A DNA stretch of 64,000 nt from JAGQIB01 sp041393395 (GCA_041393395.1 JAWKKG010000002.1:496001-560000), one strand, 5' to 3'; shown: positions 8,170-16,219, numbered from the stretch's first letter. Translations and numbers: made by a program. Notes: generated from the sequence alone by a model not told the origin.

Positions 8170-8730
8170 TCATCGCACGCCGACCATCTTGCGGGTTTCG
8201 GTCCACGTGCCCACGTCGAGTCGGTAGAAGTAGATCCCGCTCGCGACGGGTCGTCCGTTGCGATCCCGGCCGTCCCACTGCACGGCGTAGCGGCCGGGTG
8301 CGTGCGGTCCGGACACGGGCTGCGCCACGAGGCGCCCGGTGACGTCGTAGATGGCGAGGCGAACGGGAGACGGCGTGGCGACGCCGTAACGGATCGTGGT
8401 GCCGCCGGAGAACGGGTTCGGCTGGTTCTGCCACAGCCCGTTGACCCAGGCGACGCCGGTCTCGCCCGGCAGGACCACGTCCGTGGCTGCGGTCACCGGA
8501 TTCGGCCAGAACCCGAGAAACAGTCGATAGCTGCCGCCGGTCGCTTCCCCGACGACCCCGGCTTCCCCGATGGTGCCGGAGAGCTGGTAGCTGCCGCCCG
8601 CCGTCTCGACGGCGCCGCCGGAAACGGTGGGCTTGGAGATCTGGTAGGCCGCCGGCGCCGGGGTCGCGGTCGACGCCCCCAGCGCGAGGACCACACCCAG
8701 CGAACGAGCGACGCGAGCGCACGTGGACAC
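8170..8730 (-). CDS. exported protein with FlgD-like/Por C-terminal sorting module
   Basis: A 186-residue exported protein. GTG 8730 follows GGGGGG and begins a signal peptide (CARVARSLGVVLALGAS). A short glycine-rich middle (SGGAVETAGGSYQLSG, then EATGGSYRLFLGFWPN) is typical of small secreted proteins of the FCB-like phyla. The last 80 residues hold the FlgD-Ig/Por fold: QNQPNPFSGGTTIRYGV, VRLAIYDVTGRLV, VQWDGRDRNG and ASGIYFYRL. This module directs or anchors proteins at the cell surface in bacteria that use it. First gene of the operon that continues into the fibre-like protein. Confidence 0.8.
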   Translation of the reverse strand: MSTCARVARSLGVVLALGASTATPAPAAYQISKPTVSGGAVETAGGSYQLSGTIGEAGVVGEATGGSYRLFLGFWPNPVTAATDVVLPGETGVAWVNGLWQNQPNPFSGGTTIRYGVATPSPVRLAIYDVTGRLVAQPVSGPHAPGRYAVQWDGRDRNGRPVASGIYFYRLDVGTWTETRKMVGVR

Positions 8731-8910
8731 GAGAACCCCCCGGTCGGCGAGAGGTCCGGTCGTCGCGTGCGGACCCCGGGCGCTCTCGGCGTTTCGAGGA
8801 GAACGGGTGGAGTCGCGCGCGGAGTTGCAGGAAGGAGTGGTCGGGGATGGGGCCGAGATCATTCGGGGAGGCGGGCGCGTTTCCGCGCCCCCTCCCGCGA
8901 AGAGGAGGTG

Positions 8911-9516
8911 CTACCGCTGTCCGAACAGACCGCCGAGCAAGCCGAGTCCCTTCTTCGCGACGTCCTGCAGATCGACGTCGCCGTCGCCATCCGCATCGAG
9001 CAACGCGTTCAGGGCCCCCATCTGCTGCGGCGCGTGACGCGCCATCGTCTCCCGCTCCTGCCCGAGCATCGTGGCGAGCCCGTTCGCGTCCATCTTCTGC
9101 TGCCGCTGGGCCTGCCCCAGCGCGCCCATGACGACCGGAGCGAGCATGGCGAGCAGCTTCCCGGTCGCGGCGGGATCGAGTCCCGTGGAATGACCGATGC
9201 CCTTCTCCACCACGGGCTGACGGGCGCCGAGTACGTGGTTGAGGATGCCCTGACCCGGAGCGGTCTGGCCGCTGCCCAGGAAGCCCGCGAGGTTGTTCAG
9301 CAGGCTGCCGTCGTGATCGCGCTGGAGCGCGGCGTTCAGCGACTGCGCGCCCTGCGGCGTGGCCGCATTCTTCGACAGCGCGCCGAGCAACGCCGGCAGT
9401 GCCGCCGCCACTGCGGTGCCTGCCGTCTGGCGATCCGTCCCGAGGTTCGCGCTGATCTGCTCGAGCGCACCCCCACCGGTGACCTGCTGCATCAAGGTTT
9501 CGAGAATCGAGGCCAT
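8911..9516 (-). CDS. DUF937 family protein with C-terminal EF-hand-like loop
   Basis: A 201-residue soluble protein starting at ATG 9516 behind AAGGAG. DUF937 (YidB-like) features fill it: ASILETLMQQVTGGGALEQIS, then a long helical region rich in Gly, Ala and Leu (AAALPALLGALSKNA, LLNNLAGFLG, LGARQPVVEKGIG). Near the C-terminus DADGDGDVDLQD has the Asp/Gly spacing of an EF-hand or dockerin calcium loop, and the protein ends in GLGLLGGLFGQR. The biochemical role of DUF937 is unknown. No signal peptide is visible. It stands alone between the exported-protein operon and a divergent subtilase. Confidence 0.82.
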   Translation of the reverse strand: MASILETLMQQVTGGGALEQISANLGTDRQTAGTAVAAALPALLGALSKNAATPQGAQSLNAALQRDHDGSLLNNLAGFLGSGQTAPGQGILNHVLGARQPVVEKGIGHSTGLDPAATGKLLAMLAPVVMGALGQAQRQQKMDANGLATMLGQERETMARHAPQQMGALNALLDADGDGDVDLQDVAKKGLGLLGGLFGQR

Positions 9517-9680
9517 CTTGAAGGACTCCTTTCGACCGATAGGCGGGTGCGTCCGGGGCGATCCCGGGCCCAATCGCGCGAGGGGTCGCACAATGTACCA
9601 CGCGGGCGCGGCGACGAGTGGCTATCGCCGTCCCGCCGCGCTACAGTCCGCGGGTCACCACTCACGGGAGGAGGACCCCC

Positions 9681-11429
9681 ATGAAACGCCTGCTGGTCCC
9701 GGCCGCGGTTCCCGCCGTGCTCGCGTCCGTGTTCTTCGGGGCAGCCGCGACGTCCGCCGCCCCGTCGCCGCGCCGGGAGCTCGCTCCCGAACCGCTCAAC
9801 GTCGTCGAGCCGTTCGATCAGAGACTCGTGGTCAAGTTTCGTGACGACGTCCGGGCGCGCGGCGCGACGGACGGCACGCTGGTCTCCGTGGCGGAACGCG
9901 ATCTCTCGTCCGTGATCGCGGCGGCCGGGCCGAGCGCGAGATTCCGGCCGCTGATCGATCTCCCCGAGGCGACGCTCGCCGCGCTGGAGGTCCGCGCGGA
10001 GGCGCGTTCCGGGCGCGCGCAACCCGACCTCGCCGGGATGCTCGTGGTCGAGGTTCCCGGGGCGAGCAAGGAGAGCCTTCGCGCGCTCGGCGAGACGTTG
10101 CAGGTGGACGCAGTGATCGAGTGGACGTCGCTCGAGGTCCTTGCGGTTCCTCCGTCGACGGACCTGCCGCCCGCTTCCGGCGATCTCACCGCGAACCAGG
10201 GCTACCGTCTCCCGAACCCCGGACTCGACTCCGACTTCGTGTCCACGGTGTTCGTCGGGGATCCCGGCCTGCTCGTGCGACTGTCGGATTGCGAATACGG
10301 ATGGAATCCCACGCACGAGGATCTGAACGAGGTCGATCTGCATCTCGAACCCGGGCAGACCATCAGTGCGGGCGTGTTCACGAACGGCTGGGACGAGCAT
10401 GGCACCGCCGTGGCGGGCGCGAGCGTGGGCCTCGTGAACGAGTACGGCGTGAGCGGCATGGCGCCCGGCGTGGAGTTCCACACGTATCCGGAATGGACCG
10501 ACGAGGAAGGTTTCCGTCGCGTCACCTGCATCACGAACGCGATCGCGAACTCGAACGCCGGCGACGTGGTGCTCCTGGAGATGCAGACGGTGGGACTCGG
10601 CGGCGGGTACGGACCGGCGGAGCTCGACCTCGGTGTGTGGACCGCGGTCAAGGTGGGCACCGATGCCGGCGTGGTCGTCGTGGGGGCCGCCGGGAACGGA
10701 AACCAGAATCTCGACTCGGCGACGTATGCGAGCTATCTCGCGCGGGGAGACAGCGGTGCGATTCTCGTGGGCGCCGGTTCCGCGAACACGAATCACGACA
10801 AGCTGTCGTTCAGCACGTACGGCGCCCGCGTCGACGTGCAGGCCTGGGGCACCGCCGTCACCACCACGGGCTACGGCACGGTTCAGTACAACGGATCCGA
10901 TGAGGACCAGTGGTACACGAACGGCTTCAACGGAACGAGCTCCGCATCTTCGCTCACGGCGCCGTCGTGCGCCGTGATCCAGGCGGTGCAACTCCAGTAC
11001 TTCGGGACACCGTTGACGTCTCCGGAGATGCGCGACCTTCTGATCGCGACGGGCTGGGCGCAGGGCACGGGCGGGCACATCGGACCGGCCGTGAACATCC
11101 GAGCGGCTCTCGAGTCGCTGCTGTCCGGGACGGCGGCGCCCGCGGTCGAGGCGTCGGCCGCGCTCGCGGTCCGGGCGGAGCCGAATCCGTTCCGCGATCG
11201 CACGCGGATCCGGTTCGACGCGACCGCGTCGCGAGAAACGGCGGTGGAGGTGTTCGACGTGGCGGGCCGTCGCGTTCGCGTCCTGCCGACGGAGGCCGGT
11301 CCTCGGGACCGCGAAACGACCTGGGATGGCCGCGACGAGGGCGGGCTTCTCCTCGCGCCCGGCGTGTACTTCCTGCGCGTGCGGGACAGCGAGGATTCCC
11401 GGACCGGTCGGGTCGTGCTCTCCCGCTAG
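9681..11429 (+). CDS. secreted subtilisin-like serine protease (S8) with C-terminal sorting module
   Basis: A 582-residue secreted protease. ATG 9681 follows GGGAGGAGGACCCCC. A signal peptide (VPAAVPAVLASVFFGAAATSAA) is followed by a propeptide of about 150 residues. The S8 domain has a divergent Asp box (RLSDCEYG, Asp203), His240 in EHGTAVAG and Ser420 in NGTSSASSLTAP, with AAGNG in between for the oxyanion region. The last 85 residues form a FlgD-like/Por module (AEPNPFRDRTRIRF, VEVFDVAGRRVRV, WDGRDEGG, APGVYFLRVR). The Asp box differs from the usual D[ST]G, so activity is likely but not certain. The product is probably exported and surface-attached or released. Confidence 0.88.
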   Translation: MKRLLVPAAVPAVLASVFFGAAATSAAPSPRRELAPEPLNVVEPFDQRLVVKFRDDVRARGATDGTLVSVAERDLSSVIAAAGPSARFRPLIDLPEATLAALEVRAEARSGRAQPDLAGMLVVEVPGASKESLRALGETLQVDAVIEWTSLEVLAVPPSTDLPPASGDLTANQGYRLPNPGLDSDFVSTVFVGDPGLLVRLSDCEYGWNPTHEDLNEVDLHLEPGQTISAGVFTNGWDEHGTAVAGASVGLVNEYGVSGMAPGVEFHTYPEWTDEEGFRRVTCITNAIANSNAGDVVLLEMQTVGLGGGYGPAELDLGVWTAVKVGTDAGVVVVGAAGNGNQNLDSATYASYLARGDSGAILVGAGSANTNHDKLSFSTYGARVDVQAWGTAVTTTGYGTVQYNGSDEDQWYTNGFNGTSSASSLTAPSCAVIQAVQLQYFGTPLTSPEMRDLLIATGWAQGTGGHIGPAVNIRAALESLLSGTAAPAVEASAALAVRAEPNPFRDRTRIRFDATASRETAVEVFDVAGRRVRVLPTEAGPRDRETTWDGRDEGGLLLAPGVYFLRVRDSEDSRTGRVVLSR

Positions 11430-11455
11430 ACCGCGGAATCGCCGGGAGACGAAGA

Positions 11456-11483
11456 CGGCCCGCGGGGGAGATCCCGCGGGCCG
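11456..11483. terminator. hairpin terminator between convergent genes
   Basis: Perfect 11-bp arms CGGCCCGCGGG (11456-11466) and CCCGCGGGCCG (11473-11483) with the loop GGAGAT. It lies 26 bp after the subtilase stop and 25 bp before the stop of the convergent membrane-protein gene. No T-run follows. Confidence 0.6.
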
Positions 11484-11508
11484 TACTCGCTCCGGCGTGT
11501 GCCGGACT

Positions 11509-12738
11509 CTACTCGTAGGTCGCGTACGGTCCGCTCCATTGCGGCATCGGTCCGTACGTCGCCGGCTGCACCACCACCTGTCCCGGCCGCGCGGCGGCCT
11601 GCATGAACGTCTCGCGATGGCCGAGGACGTCGAGGTACTCGATCATGCGGCGCTCGAGCTCGCGCCGCCGGACGTCGGCCGCGTCGTGCCGGCCGAGGCC
11701 GTCCAGGAGATCGATCGTGTCCGCCGCGTAACGCGGCGTCGACTGATCCAGGCGCCGCGACGATTCGCACAGGACGAGCGGGATCACCCGGAAGCCCTGC
11801 GCGTCGAGGGCGTCGGCGACCGCGTGCAGGTTCGACGCGACGTCGGCCGGCCGGAACGTGAGCGAAAAGAACGTCAGCGCGGCCAGGAGCGCGATGCTGA
11901 CCGCGTCCGTGAGCAGCGGCGTGCGGGTGCGCGCGACGCGCCGCATGCCGTCGAGACCCTGCACGATCCACACGATCGCGGCGATCGTGGCGACCGCGGT
12001 CGCGGCGAGCAGCACCAGTTCGAACGCGTTCGGCGAGATGCCCGCGAGAGGATCCGAGCGCAGGCGACGCCACGCGACGGGCCCCATGCCGAGGACGAGG
12101 ATCGATCCGAAGCCCGCGATCATGCATCCGCGCACGAACGCGGCCGCGCGCGGCGCCCCGGCGAGCTGCAGCCCGAAGCCCGGGAACACGAAACCGAGCA
12201 CGCCGACGTAGCGGGGATCATTCCGCCACTCGGACCCGGGTCCTTGCGCCGGGTCGGCATTCCGGGCCGCGAAGGAGCCGAAGCCCCACGCGAGCGCAGC
12301 CAGAAGCGCCGATCCGCCGAGAAGGGCGAGTCCGAGAGCCACGCCGAAGCGGCTGGTCTCGACCAGGGCGTCGAAGGCCGAAGCGCCGAGGATCGCGAGG
12401 ATCCCGATCGCCACGGGCAGGGTTCCGGCCGTCAGCCAGATCGTTCGGGAGACTCCCGACGTCGCCTGACGTGCCGCCGCGAACGGGCCGAGGACCGCGG
12501 GAAGCAGCCATTGCCTCCACGGGCCGTCCGCCACGCGCGGAAGCTCCGCTCGCGGAAGAGAGAGAGAAGGAGCCTTCCCCCGCCAGTCCAGCGCGCGCTT
12601 CGCCCGTTCGGTGAGCACGGACGGCTGAAGCCGCGTCTTCTTGGCGGGGGGAGGCGCGGACGGAGTCCGGCCCCGCCGCTTCGGCGTGGAGTCGATGACC
12701 CACACCTTGTGGTCTCCGGTTGCCATTTCTCGGTGCAC
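11509..12738 (-). CDS. multi-pass membrane protein of unknown function
   Basis: A 409-residue protein that I do not recognise. About 100 N-terminal residues are cytoplasmic-looking, basic and Pro-rich (KRRGRTPSAPPPAKKTR). Six or so membrane segments follow (examples: IWLTAGTLPVAIGILAILGA, GVALGLALLGGSALLAALAWG, MIAGFGSILVLGMG, LVLLAATAVATIAAIVWIV, AVSIALLAALTFFSL). A 110-residue soluble tail contains RRRELERRMIEYLDVLGHRE. The motif YVGVLGFVFPGFGLQLAGAP between segments may be family-specific. GTG 12738 is preferred over ATG 12726 because GGGGAG sits six bases before it. No neighbour suggests a role. Confidence 0.7.
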   Translation of the reverse strand: MHREMATGDHKVWVIDSTPKRRGRTPSAPPPAKKTRLQPSVLTERAKRALDWRGKAPSLSLPRAELPRVADGPWRQWLLPAVLGPFAAARQATSGVSRTIWLTAGTLPVAIGILAILGASAFDALVETSRFGVALGLALLGGSALLAALAWGFGSFAARNADPAQGPGSEWRNDPRYVGVLGFVFPGFGLQLAGAPRAAAFVRGCMIAGFGSILVLGMGPVAWRRLRSDPLAGISPNAFELVLLAATAVATIAAIVWIVQGLDGMRRVARTRTPLLTDAVSIALLAALTFFSLTFRPADVASNLHAVADALDAQGFRVIPLVLCESSRRLDQSTPRYAADTIDLLDGLGRHDAADVRRRELERRMIEYLDVLGHRETFMQAAARPGQVVVQPATYGPMPQWSGPYATYE

Positions 12739-13156
12739 CTATCGCTCCCCAGTGATGAGGCACCGACCCGCCGGAGCGGATCGGGCAACGGGGGCCTCGT
12801 ATCGCAATCCGCATGCCAGCCGGCGGGGTGCGGGGCCCTTCCGGGAGGGGCTCAGGGCCTCCGGAGGTCGTTTTCCCGCCGCCGAGCTCCGGAGCGGCGG
12901 CGGGGTGTGCACGCAGTGGACGTCGCCGCGCCCCGCCTGTCCTCGGATCGACCAGGGGTGATCGATCGTCCTTCCGGACGACCGCTTTTCGAGACGGGTC
13001 CGCCCGGGTCTGCTAGGGTGACCCCGGTGTGCGAGATTCCGGATCGCGACCGCGGCCCCGAGTCTCGTGAGAGCCCCCGGGAGGTGTCGTGCTCGAACAC
13101 AGGGAGCGGCTGCGTTCGTTCGCCGCTCGATCACCGGTCGAAGGCGGGAGGTCCCG
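12739..13156. other. 418-bp divergent intergenic region
   Basis: This separates the divergent membrane-protein gene and the desaturase gene and should contain both promoters. There is a short palindromic patch (GATCGACC...GATCGATCG near 12944-12969) but no convincing -35/-10 pair, and no coding signal with a ribosome site. An in-frame extension of the desaturase to 13067 is possible but lacks a ribosome site. Confidence 0.5.
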
Positions 13157-14047
13157 ATGAGCGATCTCTCGATCGATTCGAATCTCGAACCCGAAATCAG
13201 CCCCGACGACGACCTCGGCGCGACCGAAATCCGACGCTTCGGTCTCGACCGGATTCGCTGGGACCACTTCTCCGCGATCGCGGCGCTTCACGTCTTGTGT
13301 GTCTTCGCACCGATGACGTTCAGCTGGAGCGCGCTCGCGATGACTGCATTCCTCTACTGGTTCATCTGCGGCCTCGGCATCTCGATGGGCTACCATCGGC
13401 TGCTCACGCACCGCGGATTCGAGACGTCGAAGGCGTTCTACTATCTCCTGGCGACGCTCGGAACCATGAACTACCAGGGCGGTCCGATCCGCTGGGTCGG
13501 CATCCACCGGATCCACCACCGGGACTCCGACACCGAGCACGATCCGCATTCCCCGCGGCACGGATTCCTCTGGGCGCACATTCTCTGGTGCCTCTGCCAC
13601 GACCCGCTCGGCCGCGACGTGACGATGGCGGCGAAGGACCTCAAGAAGGATCGGGTGCTCGCGTGGCTCGATCGCTGGTTCTGGGTCCCGCAGTTCGTAC
13701 TCGGCGGGATCCTCTACCTGCTCGGCGGCTGGAGCTGGGTGATCTGGGGCGTCGCGGTTCGCACGGTGTTCACGTACCACACGACGTGGCTCGTGAATTC
13801 CGCCTCCCACACGTGGGGCTACAAGAACTTCCAGACCAAGGACGACTCGAAGAATCTCTGGTGGGTCGCGTTGATCTCGTGGGGCGAGGGATGGCACAAC
13901 AACCATCACGCGCACCAGCGCTCCGCGCGCCACGGGCTCCGCTGGTACGAGCTGGATCCGACCTGGTGGACGCTCGTGCTGCTGGAGAAGATCGGCGTGG
14001 TCCGGCGGCTCTACGCGGCGGATGCGCCGCACGGCCCGCGGATGTGA
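13157..14047 (+). CDS. acyl-CoA / fatty acid desaturase (delta-9 type, membrane di-iron)
   Basis: A 296-residue membrane desaturase that introduces a cis double bond into acyl chains, using a di-iron centre and an electron donor. Three histidine boxes are intact: HRLLTH (His80, His85), HRIHH (His117-121) and HNNHH (His247-251). Hydrophobic pairs lie at residues 40-75 (HVLCVFAPMTFSW, AFLYWFICGLGISMGYH) and 175-205 (FVLGGILYLLGGWSWVIWG). Length and boxes fit the COG1398 / stearoyl-CoA desaturase family. ATG 13157 follows GGCGGGAGGT. The gene is monocistronic, ended by a hairpin with a T-rich tail. A role in membrane fluidity is inferred; no desaturase regulator is nearby. Confidence 0.92.
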   Translation: MSDLSIDSNLEPEISPDDDLGATEIRRFGLDRIRWDHFSAIAALHVLCVFAPMTFSWSALAMTAFLYWFICGLGISMGYHRLLTHRGFETSKAFYYLLATLGTMNYQGGPIRWVGIHRIHHRDSDTEHDPHSPRHGFLWAHILWCLCHDPLGRDVTMAAKDLKKDRVLAWLDRWFWVPQFVLGGILYLLGGWSWVIWGVAVRTVFTYHTTWLVNSASHTWGYKNFQTKDDSKNLWWVALISWGEGWHNNHHAHQRSARHGLRWYELDPTWWTLVLLEKIGVVRRLYAADAPHGPRM

Positions 14048-14101
14048 CGTCGGCGGCGTGATCGAAGCGCCGCGGTCGAGACCCGCGGAAGGAAGAGACG
14101 A

Positions 14102-14138
14102 CGGCCCGGTGAGCACCGCTCCCCGGGCCGTTTCGTTT
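14102..14138 (+). terminator. rho-independent terminator of the desaturase gene
   Basis: CGGCCCGG (14102-14109) pairs with CCGGGCCG (14123-14130), followed by TTTCGTTT. It lies 55 bp after the desaturase stop and 36 bp before the stop of the next, convergent gene. Confidence 0.7.
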
Positions 14139-14173
14139 CCTGCTCCGCGACGTCGCCGCCGGGCGCCCGGCGC

Positions 14174-14581
14174 CTAGTGATCGGACGTGCGGATCTGCAC
14201 CTGATCTCCGCTGCCGGTGGCGGAGCAGATCGACGGGGAGGACGCGTTCGCCTGGACGTTCGTGACCACGTAGTCGCCGAGCGACGAATCGTATTCCACG
14301 GTGACGGTGAAGGGGTACCAGACGCCGGTCGCGCCCTCGAAACGGACGGTCAGAGTTTCGATGTCGATCGGGTTGCCGAAGTCGACCGCGTTCGTGACCT
14401 CCACGCGGCCCAGCGCGTTCGTGACTCCGGAGAAGGAGGCACCCCCCGGAAGGTCGGCCTCCACGTCCACGCCGGCGTACCCGCCCGGGCCGCTGCAGGG
14501 AAGGACGGACACCTCGAGGTCGAGTGCGGTCGCAGGCATCGCGAAGCCCGCGAGGGCGAGTACCGAGAACATTCGCAACAT
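14174..14581 (-). CDS. small exported protein of unknown function
   Basis: A 135-residue exported protein with a short signal peptide (MLRMFSVLALAGFAMPATA) and a mature domain of strands around LDLEVSVLPCSGPGGYAGVD, FSGVTNALGRVEVTNA and YPFTVTVEYDSSLGDYV. Two cysteines (about residues 29 and 118) could form a disulfide. The fold looks like an Ig or carboxypeptidase-regulatory beta-sandwich (GVTNALGRVEV resembles a 'T.a.G...v' surface repeat), but no family is certain. ATG 14581 has GGAGGAG six bases upstream and is preferred over the start five codons earlier. Confidence 0.65.
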   Translation of the reverse strand: MLRMFSVLALAGFAMPATALDLEVSVLPCSGPGGYAGVDVEADLPGGASFSGVTNALGRVEVTNAVDFGNPIDIETLTVRFEGATGVWYPFTVTVEYDSSLGDYVVTNVQANASSPSICSATGSGDQVQIRTSDH

Positions 14582-14680
14582 CGTGAACTCCTCCACATCG
14601 GAATGATTGCGGGCGCCGTCGCGCGGCGCGGGCGGACCGATCCCCGCGTCGCCTCGCGCGCGCGAGTGGTTCCGGATCCA

Positions 14681-14726
14681 GTTTCTCCATCAATGTTGTG
14701 GATGACAATATGACAAAAGCAAACGT
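14681..14726 (-). promoter_or_regulatory. AT-rich probable promoter of the small exported protein
   Basis: A rare AT-rich patch in a GC-rich background, about 100-145 bp upstream of ATG 14581. On the minus strand it reads TTTTGTCATATTGTCATCC, containing two direct copies of TTGTCAT at 8-bp spacing. TTGTCA could serve as a -35 box, but the -10 box is not obvious. Confidence 0.35.
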
Positions 14727-14815
14727 CGGCCCGGGCGGGAGCGAACACGGACCGGGGCTTCGCGTGTGATCCGGGGCATTCGTGGCGCCGGTGTTCGTGC
14801 TGGGGCAGACGCCGG

Positions 14816-15301
14816 TCAGCGACCGTTCGCCGGATCCGCTCCGGGCAGCCGCGCGACGAGATCGCTGAGGTCCACGAGCTCGAGGCCGAGCTCCCGCGCG
14901 ACGTCGAGCGAGCGCCGATCGCGGTAGAACTCGCCGTAGTAGATGCGGCGGATCGAGGAGTTCGCGATCAGCCGGAAGCAGCTCCAGCACGGACTCGCCG
15001 TGGTGTAGATGTCCGCCCCCTCGATGCGCACGCCGTTCCGGGCGGCCTGGCAGATCGCGTTCGCCTCGGCGTGGACGGTCCGCACGCAGTGGCCGTCCTC
15101 CATGAGGTGCCCGACCTCGCTGCAGTGGGGGAGCCCGCGGATCGATCCGTTGTAGCCGGTCGAGAGGATCGTCTTGTCGCGGACGATCACGGCGCCCACG
15201 GACTTCCGGTCGCACGTGGCCCGGGTGGCCACCTGGCGCGCGATATTCATGAAGTACTCGTCCCAGGAGACGCGCGGGGCAGGTCCGGAGTGCGGAGTCA
15301 C
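14816..15301 (-). CDS. deoxycytidylate (dCMP) deaminase
   Basis: A 161-residue zinc enzyme converting dCMP to dUMP for dTTP synthesis. Zinc and catalytic motifs are complete: HAEANAI (His77, Glu79 as proton shuttle) and SPCWSC (Cys105, Cys108). The N-terminal RATCDRKSVGAVIV and STGYNGS..GLPHC stretches are typical of the ComEB/dCMP deaminase family, including the second-site Cys/His residues (C60, H65, H71, C72). GTG 15301 is the chosen start, with GGAAGG a few bases before it. The gene is alone, facing divergently from the next gene. ComEB-type enzymes are sometimes annotated as competence proteins; the enzymatic role is the safer call. Confidence 0.9.
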   Translation of the reverse strand: MTPHSGPAPRVSWDEYFMNIARQVATRATCDRKSVGAVIVRDKTILSTGYNGSIRGLPHCSEVGHLMEDGHCVRTVHAEANAICQAARNGVRIEGADIYTTASPCWSCFRLIANSSIRRIYYGEFYRDRRSLDVARELGLELVDLSDLVARLPGADPANGR

Positions 15302-15440
15302 GTTTTCCCTTCCGGTACGGGGGAGACGACGGGAAGGCCGGATCTTACCTGAAACGAACGTCTTGCGGGCGCGGGTGGACCCGGGCGCGGGACCCGGACC
15401 GCCCGCGAGGCCTGCCAAGGTTGCCGCCTGACATCCATCA

Positions 15441-15470
15441 TTGAAGAAGATCCGGAAAAACACGTATCGT
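15441..15470 (+). promoter_or_regulatory. probable sigma-70-type promoter
   Basis: TTGAAG (15441-15446) and TATCGT (15465-15470) are separated by 18 bp in an AT-richer stretch, 159 bp before the start of the small secreted protein at 15629. The spacing and position imply a long, structured leader. Confidence 0.45.
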
Positions 15471-15482
15471 AACCACGGTTGG

Positions 15483-15622
15483 GCAGTCGGTAGACTGCGA
15501 GCGTTCCCCCCGAAGGGGCCGAGTCCGTCCGGGCCCGGCTGCCTGGTGGAAGCGCGACGGAGGTGCGGGGCCTGAAGCCGGGACGGACCCGGCCCGCCCG
15601 CATCGGATCTCCGAAACGGAGG
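15483..15622 (+). other. structured 5' leader (possible cis-regulatory RNA)
   Basis: Four stems lie in a row between the probable promoter and ATG 15629. They are GCAGTC-GGTA-GACTGC (15483-15498); CCCC-GAA-GGGG (15508-15518); a long-range stem between 15523-15540 and AGCCGGGACGGAC (15576-15588) with an internal loop; and CTCCG-AAA-CGGAG (15609-15621). The last stem contains most of the ribosome site GGAGG (15618-15622). I could not match the whole to a known riboswitch core. Confidence 0.4.
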
Positions 15623-15628
15623 ACGTCC

Positions 15629-16120
15629 ATGAAGCGAGGGTTCCTGTTTTCCGCCGCGCTCGCCGCGGCGTTCGCGTTCGCGATTCCGGCGCTCGCCGGA
15701 GTCCAGGTGACGACCTGCCAGGATCTCGGTGGTGGCGTGTGGCGCTACACGTTCTTCGCGTGTGCCCCGAACGTCGACGCCAACGACCTGCACATCAATC
15801 TGCTCGGCAGCGAGATCACGTCGGGCGAGTCGGTCGTGGGCTGTGCCGTGCCGGCGCTCGCCGGGTTCAGCTGCTCGTCGACGGCGACGGGCGCGAGCTA
15901 TTTCTTCCCGCAGATCGGGCCGTTCGAGTGCGTGCCGGCGCTGCCGGGCGACGCGAACAAGTTCGTGATCGACATCCAGACGGCCGACGGCGTCTCCCTC
16001 GTGGAAGAGGTCTGGACGCTCGACGGTGTGACCGTGGCCGGGTTCACCTCGGTGATCGCCTGCCCGCCGGTCTCGGTCGAGGGCGAGACTTGGGGTCGGG
16101 TGAAGAGCCTGTACCGCTAG
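15629..16120 (+). CDS. small secreted Cys-containing protein of unknown function
   Basis: A 163-residue exported protein with a strong signal peptide (MKRGFLFSAALAAAFAFAIPALAG). The mature part has six cysteines (TTCQDLGGG, FFACAPN, VVGCAVPA, FSCSS, FECVPA, IACPP), suggesting disulfides, and alternating strand-like sequence (GVWRYTFFA, VIDIQTADGVSLVEEVWTL). It ends in a compact TWGRVKSLYR tail. I have an impression that similar aromatic-basic tails occur on secreted proteins of related uncultured phyla, but cannot confirm it here. ATG 15629 follows ACGGAGGACGTCC. It is monocistronic and followed by a tandem repeat and a terminator. Confidence 0.7.
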   Translation: MKRGFLFSAALAAAFAFAIPALAGVQVTTCQDLGGGVWRYTFFACAPNVDANDLHINLLGSEITSGESVVGCAVPALAGFSCSSTATGASYFFPQIGPFECVPALPGDANKFVIDIQTADGVSLVEEVWTLDGVTVAGFTSVIACPPVSVEGETWGRVKSLYR

Positions 16121-16139
16121 TCCGGTCCGAGCGAACGAA

Positions 16140-16203
16140 GCCGGTGAAGTGAAGCCGGTGAAGTGAGGCCGGTGAAGTGAGGCCGGTGAAGTGAGGCCGG
16201 TGA
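16140..16203. repeat. 14-bp tandem repeat, about 4.6 copies
   Basis: The unit GCCGGTGAAGTGAG is repeated head-to-tail: copy 1 at 16140-16153 with one difference (final A), identical copies at 16154-16167, 16168-16181 and 16182-16195, and a partial copy to 16203. It lies between the stop codon and the terminator of the preceding gene, so it would be in the 3' untranslated RNA. The length is not a multiple of three and no coding frame uses it. Confidence 0.95.
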
Positions 16204-16219
16204 TACGGAACGAAGGGAG

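Noticed and set aside
4772..8227. Very long plus-strand open frame (1151 codons)
   Set aside because: It lies antisense to two exported-protein genes with clear signal peptides and families. Its translation is Arg/Ala/His-rich, without domains, typical of GC-rich shadow frames.
12785..13156. Extra small genes in the divergent spacer
   Set aside because: Short open frames exist on both strands but none has a ribosome site with a start codon, and all are Arg/Pro-rich shadows.
15302..15628. Leader as a known riboswitch (GEMM, cobalamin, glycine)
   Set aside because: I compared the stem order and conserved cores by eye; none of the required core motifs is present, so it is reported only as an unclassified structured leader.
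16140..16203. CRISPR array
   Set aside because: The copies are 14 bp and directly adjacent, without spacers, and no cas gene is present.
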